NCBI RefSeq assembly: GCF_900143535.1
Contig: NZ_FRFA01000001.1
Coordinates: 398,386 to 462,385, forward strand
Reading direction: 5' to 3'
Origin: Tateyamaria sp. Alg231-49
GTDB lineage: Bacteria > Pseudomonadota > Alphaproteobacteria > Rhodobacterales > Rhodobacteraceae
DNA: 64,000 nucleotides
Below, in pieces: positions 1-8,103 of this stretch. The notes below the pieces were generated by a model that saw only the letters and a list, made by a program, of their open reading frames with translations, did no database searches and had not been told where the DNA came from. The position numbers and the translations under genes are program-made. Numbering within the stretch: position 1 is the first letter of the stretch; every line of letters starts with the position of its first letter.

Positions 1-1
1 T

Positions 2-112
2 TGGCGGGATTGGATCGGGGCAGAGGCAAACTGGCCGCAACGCGCCTGTGTCGGTGTCGGGCTGGAAACCGGATACCTGATCGAAGTTGTAGTGATCGCG
101 CAAGGTCTGTGA
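2..112 (+). CDS. RidA/YjgF-family protein, C-terminal fragment
   Basis: This is the last 36 residues of a reading frame that enters from the left edge and stops at TGA 110-112. It reads ANWPQRACVGVGL followed by LIEVVVIAQGL. That matches the end of RidA (YjgF/YER057c) proteins, where a conserved Arg before a hydrophobic beta strand is followed by a (I/V)E(I/V)xxxA strand. RidA proteins deaminate reactive enamine/imine intermediates. The gene converges on the MoeA fusion, with three bases between the stops. The substrate class cannot be told from a fragment. Confidence 0.6.
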   Translation, partial: WRDWIGAEANWPQRACVGVGLETGYLIEVVVIAQGL

Positions 113-115
113 CGG

Positions 116-2221
116 CTACGCCCCAAACCCACTCCACGGAATGAACCGCACCGGATCACCGGGCCGCACATGAAGTGCGTCGTCGGGCAACTCCACAAGG
201 CCCTCGGCCCAGGACAACCCGCTGATCCGCCCAGATCCTTCCGACTGGAACACTTCGACCCGTCCGTCGCGCGTCCGGGCGCGCAGAAACTCCCGTCGCC
301 CCGCCTTTTTGCGTTTTTCGAAGCCGGCCGGAACGTCGAACCCCTGCGGCGCTGACCACCCGGCACCTGCCATCTGCGCCAGCGCAGGAGCGGCAAAGAC
401 CAGCGTGCATACCATCGCCGCCACAGGATTGCCCGGCAGACCAAAGACCGGCACGCCCTGCCACATCCCCAAGGCCAACGGGCGTCCGGGTTTGATAGCG
501 ATGCGCCACAGCGCCATGTGACCTGATGCATTAAGAAGGGCCGAGACGTGATCTTCGTCCCCCGCCGACGCCCCACCACTGGTCACAATCACATCAACAC
601 GGGCCGCTGCATCGTCAAATCGGCCCGAAAGTGCTGTGCGGTCATCGTTGACGTGGCCAAGATCAATGCCCACATGCCCAAGCCGGTCTATCAGGCCCAA
701 CAGCATTGGCCGGTTCGCATCATAGATTTGGCCCGGGCCAGCGTCTGAACCGGGGGCAACCAACTCATCCCCCGTGGACAAAACCCCAACGCGCAAAGGC
801 GCGCGCACCGATACCGTTCCCACACCCACAGCGCTCAGCAGCGCCAGATCTGCCGGAGTCAACCGTCGCCCAGCGCTCACCACGCAGGCCCCGGTCTCCA
901 CATCCTCACCTGCTGCACGGGTGTTCGCACCCGCCTTGATCGGCCCGTGGAATGAAATGCGACCCCCGGTGCGCTGCACATCCTCTTGCAAGATCACCGT
1001 GTCGACGCCCCCCGGAAGCGCCGCACCAGTCAGGATGCGTACCGCAGATCCTGACGGCACTTCAAAATCTGGCGTGCGCCCGGCAGTCATTTGCGCGGCA
1101 ATCACGGGCATGTCATGCACGCTCTCCGCCTTGCCCCCTGCAAAACCATACCCATCCACGGCCGTATTCGGCAACGGAGGATGGGCGCGCGGGGCTATGA
1201 CGTGAGCCGCCAAAACCCGGTTCAATGCCGCATTCACCGGCGCGGTCTCGGACCCTACGACCGGCCCCAGACGCTGCCTCAGATCGGCCAACGCCTTATC
1301 AACGGGGGTCCAATGCACGCCCGGCGGCAAGGCAAAACAGTCGTTCTTTAGGGGTGGCACGGGGGCACGCTCAAGGCTTGCGCGCAAGGCATCCTCGTGG
1401 CCCACCCCGAGGATCCATCCCTCTTCCGTATCCCCTTCGCGCAGCATCACATCCATCTGTTCGCCCGGGACACCGGCCAACGCCTGCGCCGTCACCCGCA
1501 CCTGCGCGCGATCCTTGATCTCGTCCACGCCCTGACGCGCAGCAATCTCCGCAGCCAAAAGCGAAGGATACACCTCGGCCAGTACAATCGGCGTATCTGG
1601 CGCCTCAAACGGGGCAACCGAAAGAGCCGCGCCGTAGCGTTCGCGCAAGCCCTGCAAACGGGCGATCCCGAGCAGTGCCTGAGAGCCAACAGAACCCGTG
1701 GTGTAAAGCTTCCAACAGGGCTGCGCAGATGCGATCAGCGTCTCGATCTTTCGACGCTCGGTCATGCCGTGCCCATGCCGGGCGCTCCCTTTGGCAGGCA
1801 GAACATCATCTGCAATAGCCGCAGGGCAGCCCCAAAACGGCCCCACACCCGGAAACAACCGGTTCAAGTCGCCCGCCACCTCAAAGCGATTGTTCGCGTT
1901 GTCATCCGCATCCTTGATCCACTTTGCCAGATTCCCCCAAAGGGCCAAGGGGTCGCTGGTCCCTGTCACCGCGCGGGCAAAGCCCGCCGGATAGCCAAAG
2001 GGAAAATCAAAACCCGCCAACACCCGCTGCCCGGCAAGGATAGCTGCATCGAACTCAGCACAAAGCGTGGCCATCGCATCCGCCCGCGTGCGGTGATAGG
2101 TGCACGTGGTCTGGCCCCCTGCCTGAACCGCGATCCAAATCGCATCGGCCGAAGGCACTTTGGGCGAAGGCGCCTTGGAGGCGGACCAATCGACAACAAT
2201 GACCCGGTCAAAGCCGCTCAC
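116..2221 (-). CDS. moeA: Fusion of a DUF429-like (RNase H-fold-like) domain to molybdopterin molybdotransferase MoeA
   Basis: A 701-residue protein, about 300 residues longer than a normal MoeA. Residues ~306-700 are a complete MoeA, which inserts molybdate into adenylylated molybdopterin. Visible motifs are PLPNTAVDGYGF, the LSTGDELV segment, SGGASAGDED and GLPGNPVAAM. Residues 1-300 begin VIVVDWSASK, with GFDFPFG, AEVYPS and EIKDRAQ further on. This spacing of acidic residues recalls RNase H-fold DUF429 proteins, but that assignment is tentative. The start is a GTG whose bases overlap the TGA stop of mobB (GTGA), so translation is probably coupled. It is the last gene of fdhD-mobA-mobB-moeA, all on the same strand. 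Confidence 0.85.
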   Translation of the reverse strand: MSGFDRVIVVDWSASKAPSPKVPSADAIWIAVQAGGQTTCTYHRTRADAMATLCAEFDAAILAGQRVLAGFDFPFGYPAGFARAVTGTSDPLALWGNLAKWIKDADDNANNRFEVAGDLNRLFPGVGPFWGCPAAIADDVLPAKGSARHGHGMTERRKIETLIASAQPCWKLYTTGSVGSQALLGIARLQGLRERYGAALSVAPFEAPDTPIVLAEVYPSLLAAEIAARQGVDEIKDRAQVRVTAQALAGVPGEQMDVMLREGDTEEGWILGVGHEDALRASLERAPVPPLKNDCFALPPGVHWTPVDKALADLRQRLGPVVGSETAPVNAALNRVLAAHVIAPRAHPPLPNTAVDGYGFAGGKAESVHDMPVIAAQMTAGRTPDFEVPSGSAVRILTGAALPGGVDTVILQEDVQRTGGRISFHGPIKAGANTRAAGEDVETGACVVSAGRRLTPADLALLSAVGVGTVSVRAPLRVGVLSTGDELVAPGSDAGPGQIYDANRPMLLGLIDRLGHVGIDLGHVNDDRTALSGRFDDAAARVDVIVTSGGASAGDEDHVSALLNASGHMALWRIAIKPGRPLALGMWQGVPVFGLPGNPVAAMVCTLVFAAPALAQMAGAGWSAPQGFDVPAGFEKRKKAGRREFLRARTRDGRVEVFQSEGSGRISGLSWAEGLVELPDDALHVRPGDPVRFIPWSGFGA

Positions 2222-2709
2222 AGCCCGACCTCGGTCAGTATGAAATCAGCGACAGAACGCGTGTCATTAAGGTCGAACACCGGACGGTCCAGCTCCAGAT
2301 GCGTATCGCTTGCAACAGCGCGGATGGTGGGATCGCCCGGCGCGATCAGCGGGTTGCCGGTCTCTGCGCGGTGCGCCTCCACTTTGGGGTGGGCGTCGCG
2401 TTTATATCCCTCCACAAGCACCAGATCGACCGGACTGAGACGGGCCAGCAACGCCTCGAGGGGCGGTTCATCTGCTCCGCGCAGTTCCTGCATCAGCGCA
2501 ATGCGGTTGCGTGAGGCCAGCAGCACTTCACTGGCACCTGCAACGCGGTGGCGATGACTGTCTTTGCCTGGATGATCGACGTCAAAGGTATGATGGGCAT
2601 GCTTGACCGTGGAAACGGTGATGCCACGACCCGTTATTTCAGTGACCAATCGTTCCATCAGACCAGTCTTGCCTGCGTTCTTCCAACCAACAACGCCATA
2701 AATTCTCAT
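2218..2709 (-). CDS. mobB: Molybdopterin-guanine dinucleotide biosynthesis adaptor MobB
   Basis: A 163-residue P-loop GTP-binding protein. The Walker A motif is GWKNAGKT near residue 8, followed by KHAHHTFDVDHPGKDSHRH, the signature of MobB, and VEGYKRD later. MobB helps MobA attach GMP to molybdopterin, giving the MGD cofactor used by the DMSO-reductase family and formate dehydrogenases. Its ATG overlaps the stop of mobA by four bases, and its own stop overlaps the start of the MoeA fusion. The whole set therefore looks translationally coupled. The length is normal for the family. Confidence 0.95.
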   Translation of the reverse strand: MRIYGVVGWKNAGKTGLMERLVTEITGRGITVSTVKHAHHTFDVDHPGKDSHRHRVAGASEVLLASRNRIALMQELRGADEPPLEALLARLSPVDLVLVEGYKRDAHPKVEAHRAETGNPLIAPGDPTIRAVASDTHLELDRPVFDLNDTRSVADFILTEVGL

Positions 2710-3308
2710 AACATTGCCTCGGCGCGCACCAGATCCTCTGGCGTATTAACGTTGAAAAAAGCGGCCTCATCCGGAAACACGGCAAGGCGACCATCGTGCC
2801 GGTCGGTCCATTGGACAACTTTGCGCACGCCTGCGTTTAGGGCCGCGCGCAAATCATCGCGCAAGGCCACGGGCCAAAGCCCAAAGGTCGGGTGGCGTGC
2901 CTGTCCGCGCTTTGGATCAGGGGTCGCGGCAAGAACCATCGGATGTGCCATGCCCTCTGCCGCCAACTGGAGGCTGGGGACAAGATCGCAGGGAAAGAAC
3001 GGCGTGTCTGCCGCGGCTGTTACTATGGTTTCGGCACCCTGTGCGGCAGCCCAATCCAACCCCGCAAGCACGCCGGCAAGCGGACCTGCAAATCCGTCTA
3101 CGCTGTCTGCAATCACCGGGATGTTTAGACCTGCAAACCGGTCCGCATCCCCATTCGCATTCAGCGCAAGCCCATCAACTTGCGGAGACAACCGTTCAAT
3201 AACATGCGACAGCAGGGTCGCCTTTCCAAGCCGCAAAAGGCCCTTGTCTCCGCCCCCCATACGCGTCGCCTGCCCTCCGGCCAAAATCACCCCCAGCGGC
3301 GCATTCAT
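2706..3308 (-). CDS. mobA: Molybdenum cofactor guanylyltransferase MobA
   Basis: A 200-residue nucleotidyltransferase with the classic N-terminus GVILAGGQATRMGGGDKGL, the GTP-binding loop of MobA. TAAADTPFFP follows as the metal-binding DxP region. It transfers GMP from GTP to Mo-molybdopterin. The frame stays open upstream to 3479, but the ATG at 3308 puts the LAGG loop at the usual distance from the N-terminus, and the upstream residues are unlike MobA, so I chose it. The stop overlaps the start of mobB (ATGA). Confidence 0.93.
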   Translation of the reverse strand: MNAPLGVILAGGQATRMGGGDKGLLRLGKATLLSHVIERLSPQVDGLALNANGDADRFAGLNIPVIADSVDGFAGPLAGVLAGLDWAAAQGAETIVTAAADTPFFPCDLVPSLQLAAEGMAHPMVLAATPDPKRGQARHPTFGLWPVALRDDLRAALNAGVRKVVQWTDRHDGRLAVFPDEAAFFNVNTPEDLVRAEAML

Positions 3309-3390
3309 CGCGAAAACCCTGCAAATTGGGCAGGCAAATCGGTGTATTTTGGGCCGTTTTCTTCCAAACAAACCCCGCCTCGCCGCACAG

Positions 3391-4281
3391 TCACGCTCTA
3401 GCTCCCTTGCGCCGTTGCTTTGAAGCCTCTTGTGGCACAGCATCCGGGTCCGCGTCCCGCACAAGCCGTTCTTCTCCACTCAGGCAGACAAAGCGTTGTC
3501 CGCGCATCCGCCCAATCAGAGTCAGACCCACCTCGCGCGCGATCTCAACTCCCCAAGCGGTAAAGCCTGAGCGGGACGCCAAAGCAGGGATCCCCATCAT
3601 TGCCGTCTTAATCACCATCTCGGACGTGAGGCGACCGGTGGTATACAGCACCTTGTCATCCGGTGCCGTTCCAGTTGCCATCATCCAGCCCGCAATTTTG
3701 TCGACCGCATTGTGACGACCCACATCCTCCATGTAGACCAGTGGCTGATCCCCCTGACACAGCACCGTGCCGTGAATCGCGCCCGCTTCCAGATACAAGG
3801 ACGGCGTCCGGTTGATCCGCGTGGCCAGCGCATAAAGGTCCGAGGTGCGCAAAGGTGTGGCAGGCAAGGTCAAACCTTCCAGCCCCTCCATCATATCCCC
3901 AAAGACCGTTCCGACCGCGCAGCCGCTGGTGCGGGTCTTTTTCTTCAGCTTTTCTTCGTGGTTGGTCGGCGTTGCCGTGCGAACCACAACCGTTTCCAAC
4001 TCGTCATCGTAATCGACGCCGGTGACTTCTTCGCCCGCACCCAACATTCCCTGATTTCGCAGGAACCCAAGGGCCAGATAGTCGGGGTAGTCGCCAATGG
4101 TCATCGCAGTGACAATCTCCTGACCATTCAGGAAAATCGTGAGTGGGCGCTCTTCGATCACCGCAATTTCGGTGGCAGCCCCGGTGTGATCGTGGCCGAC
4201 CACGCGACGGGTCAATCGCGCTGCCTGCGGATCAGGCGCAATCAGATAGTCGGTGGTGTCATATTCGCGCGCCAATTGCAT
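3391..4281 (-). CDS. fdhD: Formate dehydrogenase sulfurtransferase FdhD
   Basis: A 296-residue FdhD family protein, ending in a basic tail. FdhD carries sulfur from the cysteine desulfurase IscS to the molybdenum cofactor of formate dehydrogenase. Conserved stretches visible are EERPLTIFLNGQ, YMEDVGRHNAVDKIAG, TTGRLTSEMVIKTA and ASRSGFTAWGVEIA. The active loop reads TSGCAVGTVFGD, with one Cys in place of the CxxC of the E. coli protein. The ATG at 4281 gives the normal family length, although the frame is open to 4521. The G-rich stretch directly before this ATG is an imperfect ribosome site, so the start is the least certain part. It heads the fdhD-mobA-mobB-moeA group and is divergent from azlC. 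Confidence 0.93.
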   Translation of the reverse strand: MQLAREYDTTDYLIAPDPQAARLTRRVVGHDHTGAATEIAVIEERPLTIFLNGQEIVTAMTIGDYPDYLALGFLRNQGMLGAGEEVTGVDYDDELETVVVRTATPTNHEEKLKKKTRTSGCAVGTVFGDMMEGLEGLTLPATPLRTSDLYALATRINRTPSLYLEAGAIHGTVLCQGDQPLVYMEDVGRHNAVDKIAGWMMATGTAPDDKVLYTTGRLTSEMVIKTAMMGIPALASRSGFTAWGVEIAREVGLTLIGRMRGQRFVCLSGEERLVRDADPDAVPQEASKQRRKGARA

Positions 4282-4332
4282 CCCCCCTGCCGGACAGCTA
4301 AGCCTTGTTTCAGACCAACCTAAGGCCCCTTC

Positions 4333-5067
4333 ATGCCCTTCACCACCACCAAATCCGCCTTTTGGGCGGGCGTGCGCGACGGCGCTCCGTTCATCTTTGT
4401 GGCTGGACCCTTTGCGCTGCTGTTCGGGGTGATCGCAACCGAGGCGGGGTTGAGCATATTCGAGGTAATCAGTTTCTCGGTCGTGGTGATCGCTGGGGCG
4501 GCCCAGTTCACTGCGTTGCAACTGATGCAGGACGAGGCGCCGACAGTGATCGTGCTACTCTCGGCGCTTGCGGTAAACCTGCGGGTGGCGATGTATTCGG
4601 CGGCTCTGACCCCCTATCTGGGACGCGCCCCGCTCTGGCAAAGGGCGTTCGCTGCGTACCTGCTGGTGGATCAAAGTTATGCGCTCAGCCATGCCAAGTT
4701 CGAGGCAGACGCATCGATGAGTATACCTCAACGGATGGCTTATTATTTCGGGACTTGCCTCTTGGTGCTGATCGTGTGGTTCGGGTGCAGCTATGCGGGT
4801 GCAGCCATTGGCACAGCGCTGCCCGTCGGCCTGCCAATCGATTTTGCCCTGCCGATTGCATTCCTGTCGATGGTGGCTCCGATGATGCGCACCCTGCCCC
4901 ATCTGATCGCGGCAGGGGTGGCGGTGGTGGTGGCGCTGCTAGCCGTGTCCATACCTTACTCGCTTGGTCTGATCGTGGCGGGCATGGCGGGTATGATCGC
5001 GGGCGCGCAGGCTGAGGTTTGGCTGCGCGCCGATCCGATGCTGCCCGTAGATGAGGATCCCCAATGA
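4333..5067 (+). CDS. azlC: AzlC-family branched-chain amino acid exporter, large subunit
   Basis: A 244-residue inner-membrane protein with several hydrophobic segments. The AzlC signature is present: GxxxGAPFIFVAGPFALLFG near the start, then AGAAQFTALQLM, ALAVNLRVAMYSAAL and LVDQSYAL. With AzlD it forms a two-component exporter of branched-chain amino acids or analogues. Its last four bases overlap the start of the 107-residue azlD, the standard arrangement for this pair. The start ATG lies 51 bases from the divergent fdhD start, so both promoters are probably in that short gap. Confidence 0.92.
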   Translation: MPFTTTKSAFWAGVRDGAPFIFVAGPFALLFGVIATEAGLSIFEVISFSVVVIAGAAQFTALQLMQDEAPTVIVLLSALAVNLRVAMYSAALTPYLGRAPLWQRAFAAYLLVDQSYALSHAKFEADASMSIPQRMAYYFGTCLLVLIVWFGCSYAGAAIGTALPVGLPIDFALPIAFLSMVAPMMRTLPHLIAAGVAVVVALLAVSIPYSLGLIVAGMAGMIAGAQAEVWLRADPMLPVDEDPQ

Positions 5068-5387
5068 TGGACAAGGATACCCTCTGGATTGTGATCTTTG
5101 GCCTTGGCATCGGCAGCTTTCTGCTCCGCTTTGCCTTCCTTGGGTTTGTCGGGGACAGGCCGCTGCCGGCGTGGCTGGTGCGGCACCTGCGTTATACGGC
5201 TGTGGCGATCCTTCCGGCCCTTGTGGCCCCGCTGGTGGTCTATTCTGGCGAGGGTGGCACCACTGATCCGACCCGTTTGGGCGCGGCGGTGGTCACGCTG
5301 GGTGTGGGCATCTGGACCCGCAATGTTTTTGCCGCCATTGGGGCGGGTGCAGCGACATTGTTTTTGCTGGTCTACATCCTGGGATGA
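5064..5387 (+). CDS. azlD: AzlD-family branched-chain amino acid exporter, small subunit
   Basis: A 107-residue protein with three to four predicted membrane helices. It has the AzlD features RFAFLGFVGDRPLPAW and RHLRYTAVAILPALVAP in the first half, and a GVGIWTRNVFAAIGAG helix near the end. It is the partner of AzlC. The ATG overlaps the azlC stop (ATGATGG), so the two are almost certainly cotranslated. A strong hairpin begins eight bases after the stop. Confidence 0.92.
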   Translation: MMDKDTLWIVIFGLGIGSFLLRFAFLGFVGDRPLPAWLVRHLRYTAVAILPALVAPLVVYSGEGGTTDPTRLGAAVVTLGVGIWTRNVFAAIGAGAATLFLLVYILG

Positions 5388-5394
5388 CCCGGAC

Positions 5395-5411
5395 TGTCCC
5401 ACGCTGGGACA
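5395..5411 (+). terminator. Hairpin after azlCD
   Basis: A perfect inverted repeat with 7-bp arms, TGTCCCA-CGC-TGGGACA, starting eight bases after the azlD stop. It is followed by CCTTTCC rather than a clean T run, so it may be an RNA 3'-end stabiliser or a weak terminator. Confidence 0.5.
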
Positions 5412-5746
5412 CCTTTCCACCATAACAAATTCAATGGGTTACAGAGGCCAATTAACCTGTTCTTCAGGTTTACACCAATTATCGCGTGGCATGGAAGCGC
5501 TTGGAAGATGTCTGTTTTGACTGTCTCGGCATCATCACAACCGCCGATTTGACACCAACGCGCGATGGGTGAAACGCCTCGTTCCGGGGGCTTTAGAGAT
5601 CAAGGATATCCGCGCGCAGGCCCGTCGCGCAGAGGCCCGCCAAATCGCCAATCCCGGATGAGGAGCGCACTGGAGATTGATCGTGCCTTTGGCTTGATCC
5701 CGATCTGCTCTCTTTGCGGCGGCAGCTGGGCCTTTGCCAGACCGCT
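5412..5746. other. Gene-free interval between convergent genes
   Basis: About 335 bases between the azlCD hairpin and the end of the ABC1 gene. A plus-strand frame ending at the TGA near 5660 encodes RLVPGALEIKDIRAQARRAE and a few more residues. It has no credible start codon or ribosome site, so I do not call it a gene. No RNA gene or repeat was recognised. Confidence 0.4.
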
Positions 5747-7066
5747 TTAGCTTACAAAGCGCGCGAGCTGATCCCTGACCGGAACAGATGCACCAAGGCG
5801 ATCTGCCAACAAGAACATGCCGCCAAACTTGCGCTGTAGATACAGACTGTCCATTGGCAAGGGCGGCGGAACATAGCCCGCTTGGGCGAGGGCTGCGCCT
5901 TCGCGTGTCAGCTGCTTGGACAGGGATCGGTCAGAAAAATCAAATGGCCCGTCGCTGCGAAGAGCTGCGAACACGGCTTCGATCATGGACAGGATACGCG
6001 CATCAAACGGGCCGTCGCCGTCAATGAATTGCATCCGGATGGCCGCCGTGCGCAGCCCTGCGGTGTCCGCCGCGAGACCCGCGCGCATCAGGTCGCGGTA
6101 GCTCTGGGTCAGGGCCGGATCCAGATACCGGGTGGCCCCAAAATCGAGAAGGATGATTTTGCCTGTGTCCGGGTTGTAACGGTAGTTGGCAAAGTTGGGA
6201 TCGCTTTGTGTGACGCCGAATTCAAAGAGTTCACGCAGGGTCAGGTCGATCAGCACGCTGGCAATGCGGTTGCGCTCAATTTGGGGCTTTTGGATGGCTG
6301 CCTCAATCGGACTGCCCTGCACATATGACATGGTCAGGATGTCACCTGTGCTCCAATCCGGTTGGAGGGCTGGCACTTGGAAATCATCATCGCCTGCCAG
6401 AAGTCTGGCAAAGTGCGTTAAGTGTGCACCCTCGCGGACATAATCCGTCTCTTCATGCAATTGGGTGCGTGCCTCTTCGATATAGGGCGCGAAGTCGAAC
6501 CCTTTTGGCAGTAAGCCAGACATTCGGATCAGGCCTGCGACGTTGGCCACGTCACTGTCGATGCTGCGCGCAATTCCGGGGTACTGCACCTTGATCGCCA
6601 GATCCCGCCCATCGCGCAAAAGGGCCCGGTGCACCTGTCCGATGCTGGCCGCCGCAATCGGGTGAACATCAAAACGCTTGAACGCGCGCAGCCAGTCGCC
6701 CCCCCAGTTCTTGCTCAGCACCTGTTTGAGTTGGCGCGGCGGCATAAAGTGCGCCTGATCGCGCAGGCGCGCCATGATATCGGCGAGTTCAGGCGGCAGC
6801 ACGTCGCCCGCGTCCATCGAAATAAGCTGGCCCACTTTCATCGCCGCCCCGCGCATTCGGGCCAGTTGATCGGCCATCCGGCGCATATTGGCCGGGGTCA
6901 TCAACAGGCTGCGCATATCAGGACGGGTTCCGCGACCGACTTCGCTCAGAGCTTGGATCGCCATATTTCCAGCGATCCCTGCTGTCATGGTCCCCAGCCG
7001 TGTAAAGCGGTTCAGGCGTCCGGATGGCACCGGCAGGGGGCGAGAGGTTTGCGCGCGCTCGTTCAT
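5747..7066 (-). CDS. ABC1/UbiB-family atypical kinase
   Basis: About 439 residues of the ABC1 (ADCK/AarF/UbiB) atypical kinase family, which supports ubiquinone biosynthesis in bacteria and mitochondria. Diagnostic motifs are the KxGQ motif MKVGQLISMDAGDVLPPE, the Ala-rich loop AAASIGQVHRA replacing the glycine loop, the catalytic-type TQSDPNFANY, and the metal site LLDFGATR. No transmembrane helix is evident at the C-terminus, unlike E. coli UbiB. I chose the ATG at 7066 (MNERAQ) over the one nine codons upstream. It is divergent from regA across about 210 bases. A specific role in ubiquinone synthesis is likely from the family but not shown. Confidence 0.88.
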   Translation of the reverse strand: MNERAQTSRPLPVPSGRLNRFTRLGTMTAGIAGNMAIQALSEVGRGTRPDMRSLLMTPANMRRMADQLARMRGAAMKVGQLISMDAGDVLPPELADIMARLRDQAHFMPPRQLKQVLSKNWGGDWLRAFKRFDVHPIAAASIGQVHRALLRDGRDLAIKVQYPGIARSIDSDVANVAGLIRMSGLLPKGFDFAPYIEEARTQLHEETDYVREGAHLTHFARLLAGDDDFQVPALQPDWSTGDILTMSYVQGSPIEAAIQKPQIERNRIASVLIDLTLRELFEFGVTQSDPNFANYRYNPDTGKIILLDFGATRYLDPALTQSYRDLMRAGLAADTAGLRTAAIRMQFIDGDGPFDARILSMIEAVFAALRSDGPFDFSDRSLSKQLTREGAALAQAGYVPPPLPMDSLYLQRKFGGMFLLADRLGASVPVRDQLARFVS

Positions 7067-7278
7067 CACCGCCAACCTGTGCCGAGAGCGCAAAAAGGCA
7101 AGCGGTCGCGGCCCACCTGAGCAAAGGCAGGCGTCGCCGGGATATGTCGCGGACGCCCCAATGGGCGCGTGGGCAGGACGGGTGGCACTGTGCGTCGGTC
7201 ATCCCCCCCCTCGCGACGGATTGACGCGATGCAAATCCAGCGAGGCCCGCCTGTCGTACCTTTTGCAAAGGAGTAATG

Positions 7279-7833
7279 ATGATGTCCGCAACAGACGAAA
7301 AAACAATGCTGATCGTTGAAGATGACGATGCCCTGCGTGCCCGCATGGCAGTGGCTATGGAAAAGCGCGGTTTCGAGGTGCACACAGCGTCGAGCGTCGC
7401 AGGTGGGCTTCGCGCTATATCCGAGAACGCCCTCGGTTTCGCGATCGTCGATCTGCGTTTGCAGGATGGCAATGGCCTTGATGTTGTTAAAGCGTTGGAG
7501 AGCGCCGACCCGACAGCGCGCGCCATGATACTGACGGGATATGGCGATATCCCAACAGCCGTGGCCGCCGCCCGCATTGGGGCCGTTGATTACCTGTCAA
7601 AACCAGCAACGGCGGATGAAATCGTCGATGTCCTGCTGACCCCGCCCGATCAAACGCCCCCGGCACCCGAAAACCCTGTGACACCTGAAAATGCCCGGCT
7701 GCAACACATCGAAGCGGTGTTTCAGGAGGCCGGTCACAACGTGTCTTTGGCCGCGCGCCTGCTCAACATGCATCGCCGCACCTTGCAACGCATTCTCAAA
7801 CGTAACGGGGTGATGGCAGATGCGGCGCGCTAA
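7279..7833 (+). CDS. regA: ActR/RegA/PrrA-family two-component response regulator
   Basis: A global redox response regulator of about 184 residues. The receiver domain has the acidic pair in LIVEDDDAL, the phospho-acceptor Asp in AIVDLRLQDGNGLDV, the Thr in ILTGYGDI and the Lys in DYLSKPA. A proline-rich linker follows (TPPDQTPPAPENP). The Fis-type helix-turn-helix reads NVSLAARLLNMHRRTLQRIL, the recognition signature of RegA/PrrA/ActR. Three ATGs are in tandem at 7276, 7279 and 7282 after AAAGGAG (7267-7273), and spacing favours the second or third. The usual partners regB and senC are absent nearby. A good terminator follows. Confidence 0.92.
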   Translation: MMSATDEKTMLIVEDDDALRARMAVAMEKRGFEVHTASSVAGGLRAISENALGFAIVDLRLQDGNGLDVVKALESADPTARAMILTGYGDIPTAVAAARIGAVDYLSKPATADEIVDVLLTPPDQTPPAPENPVTPENARLQHIEAVFQEAGHNVSLAARLLNMHRRTLQRILKRNGVMADAAR

Positions 7834-7875
7834 AACAGATATGATTGTCTTGCAGGCCATGCGCCCCGGTGGGCG

Positions 7876-7905
7876 GCGCGACACGCTGTTGCGCGCATTG
7901 TTTTT
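7876..7905 (+). terminator. Rho-independent terminator after regA
   Basis: An 8-bp stem (7876-7883 with 7887-7894, one G-U pair, 3-base loop), then a T run at 7901-7905. It lies 43 bases beyond the regA stop. Confidence 0.7.
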
Positions 7906-8103
7906 AAGGATTGGAAGGGTGTCTGCCGTGTTTGGACGCGCCAGCTGAATGCCAGTGGCTAACTACAGCCATATTGCCAAGTGGCCCCCAGACTAAAGGA
8001 ACGCAGGTTCGCCACACGCGACGTCGACCGGTTCCATGCCTAACAACGCAAGGTGCCTTCCGTTCTTCCATCGCTGGGCTCTGACGCGCGCAAAGAGGTG
8101 GCC

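Noticed and set aside
5547..5660. Short plus-strand frame ending near 5660
   Set aside because: No start codon or ribosome site; could be a remnant but cannot be supported.
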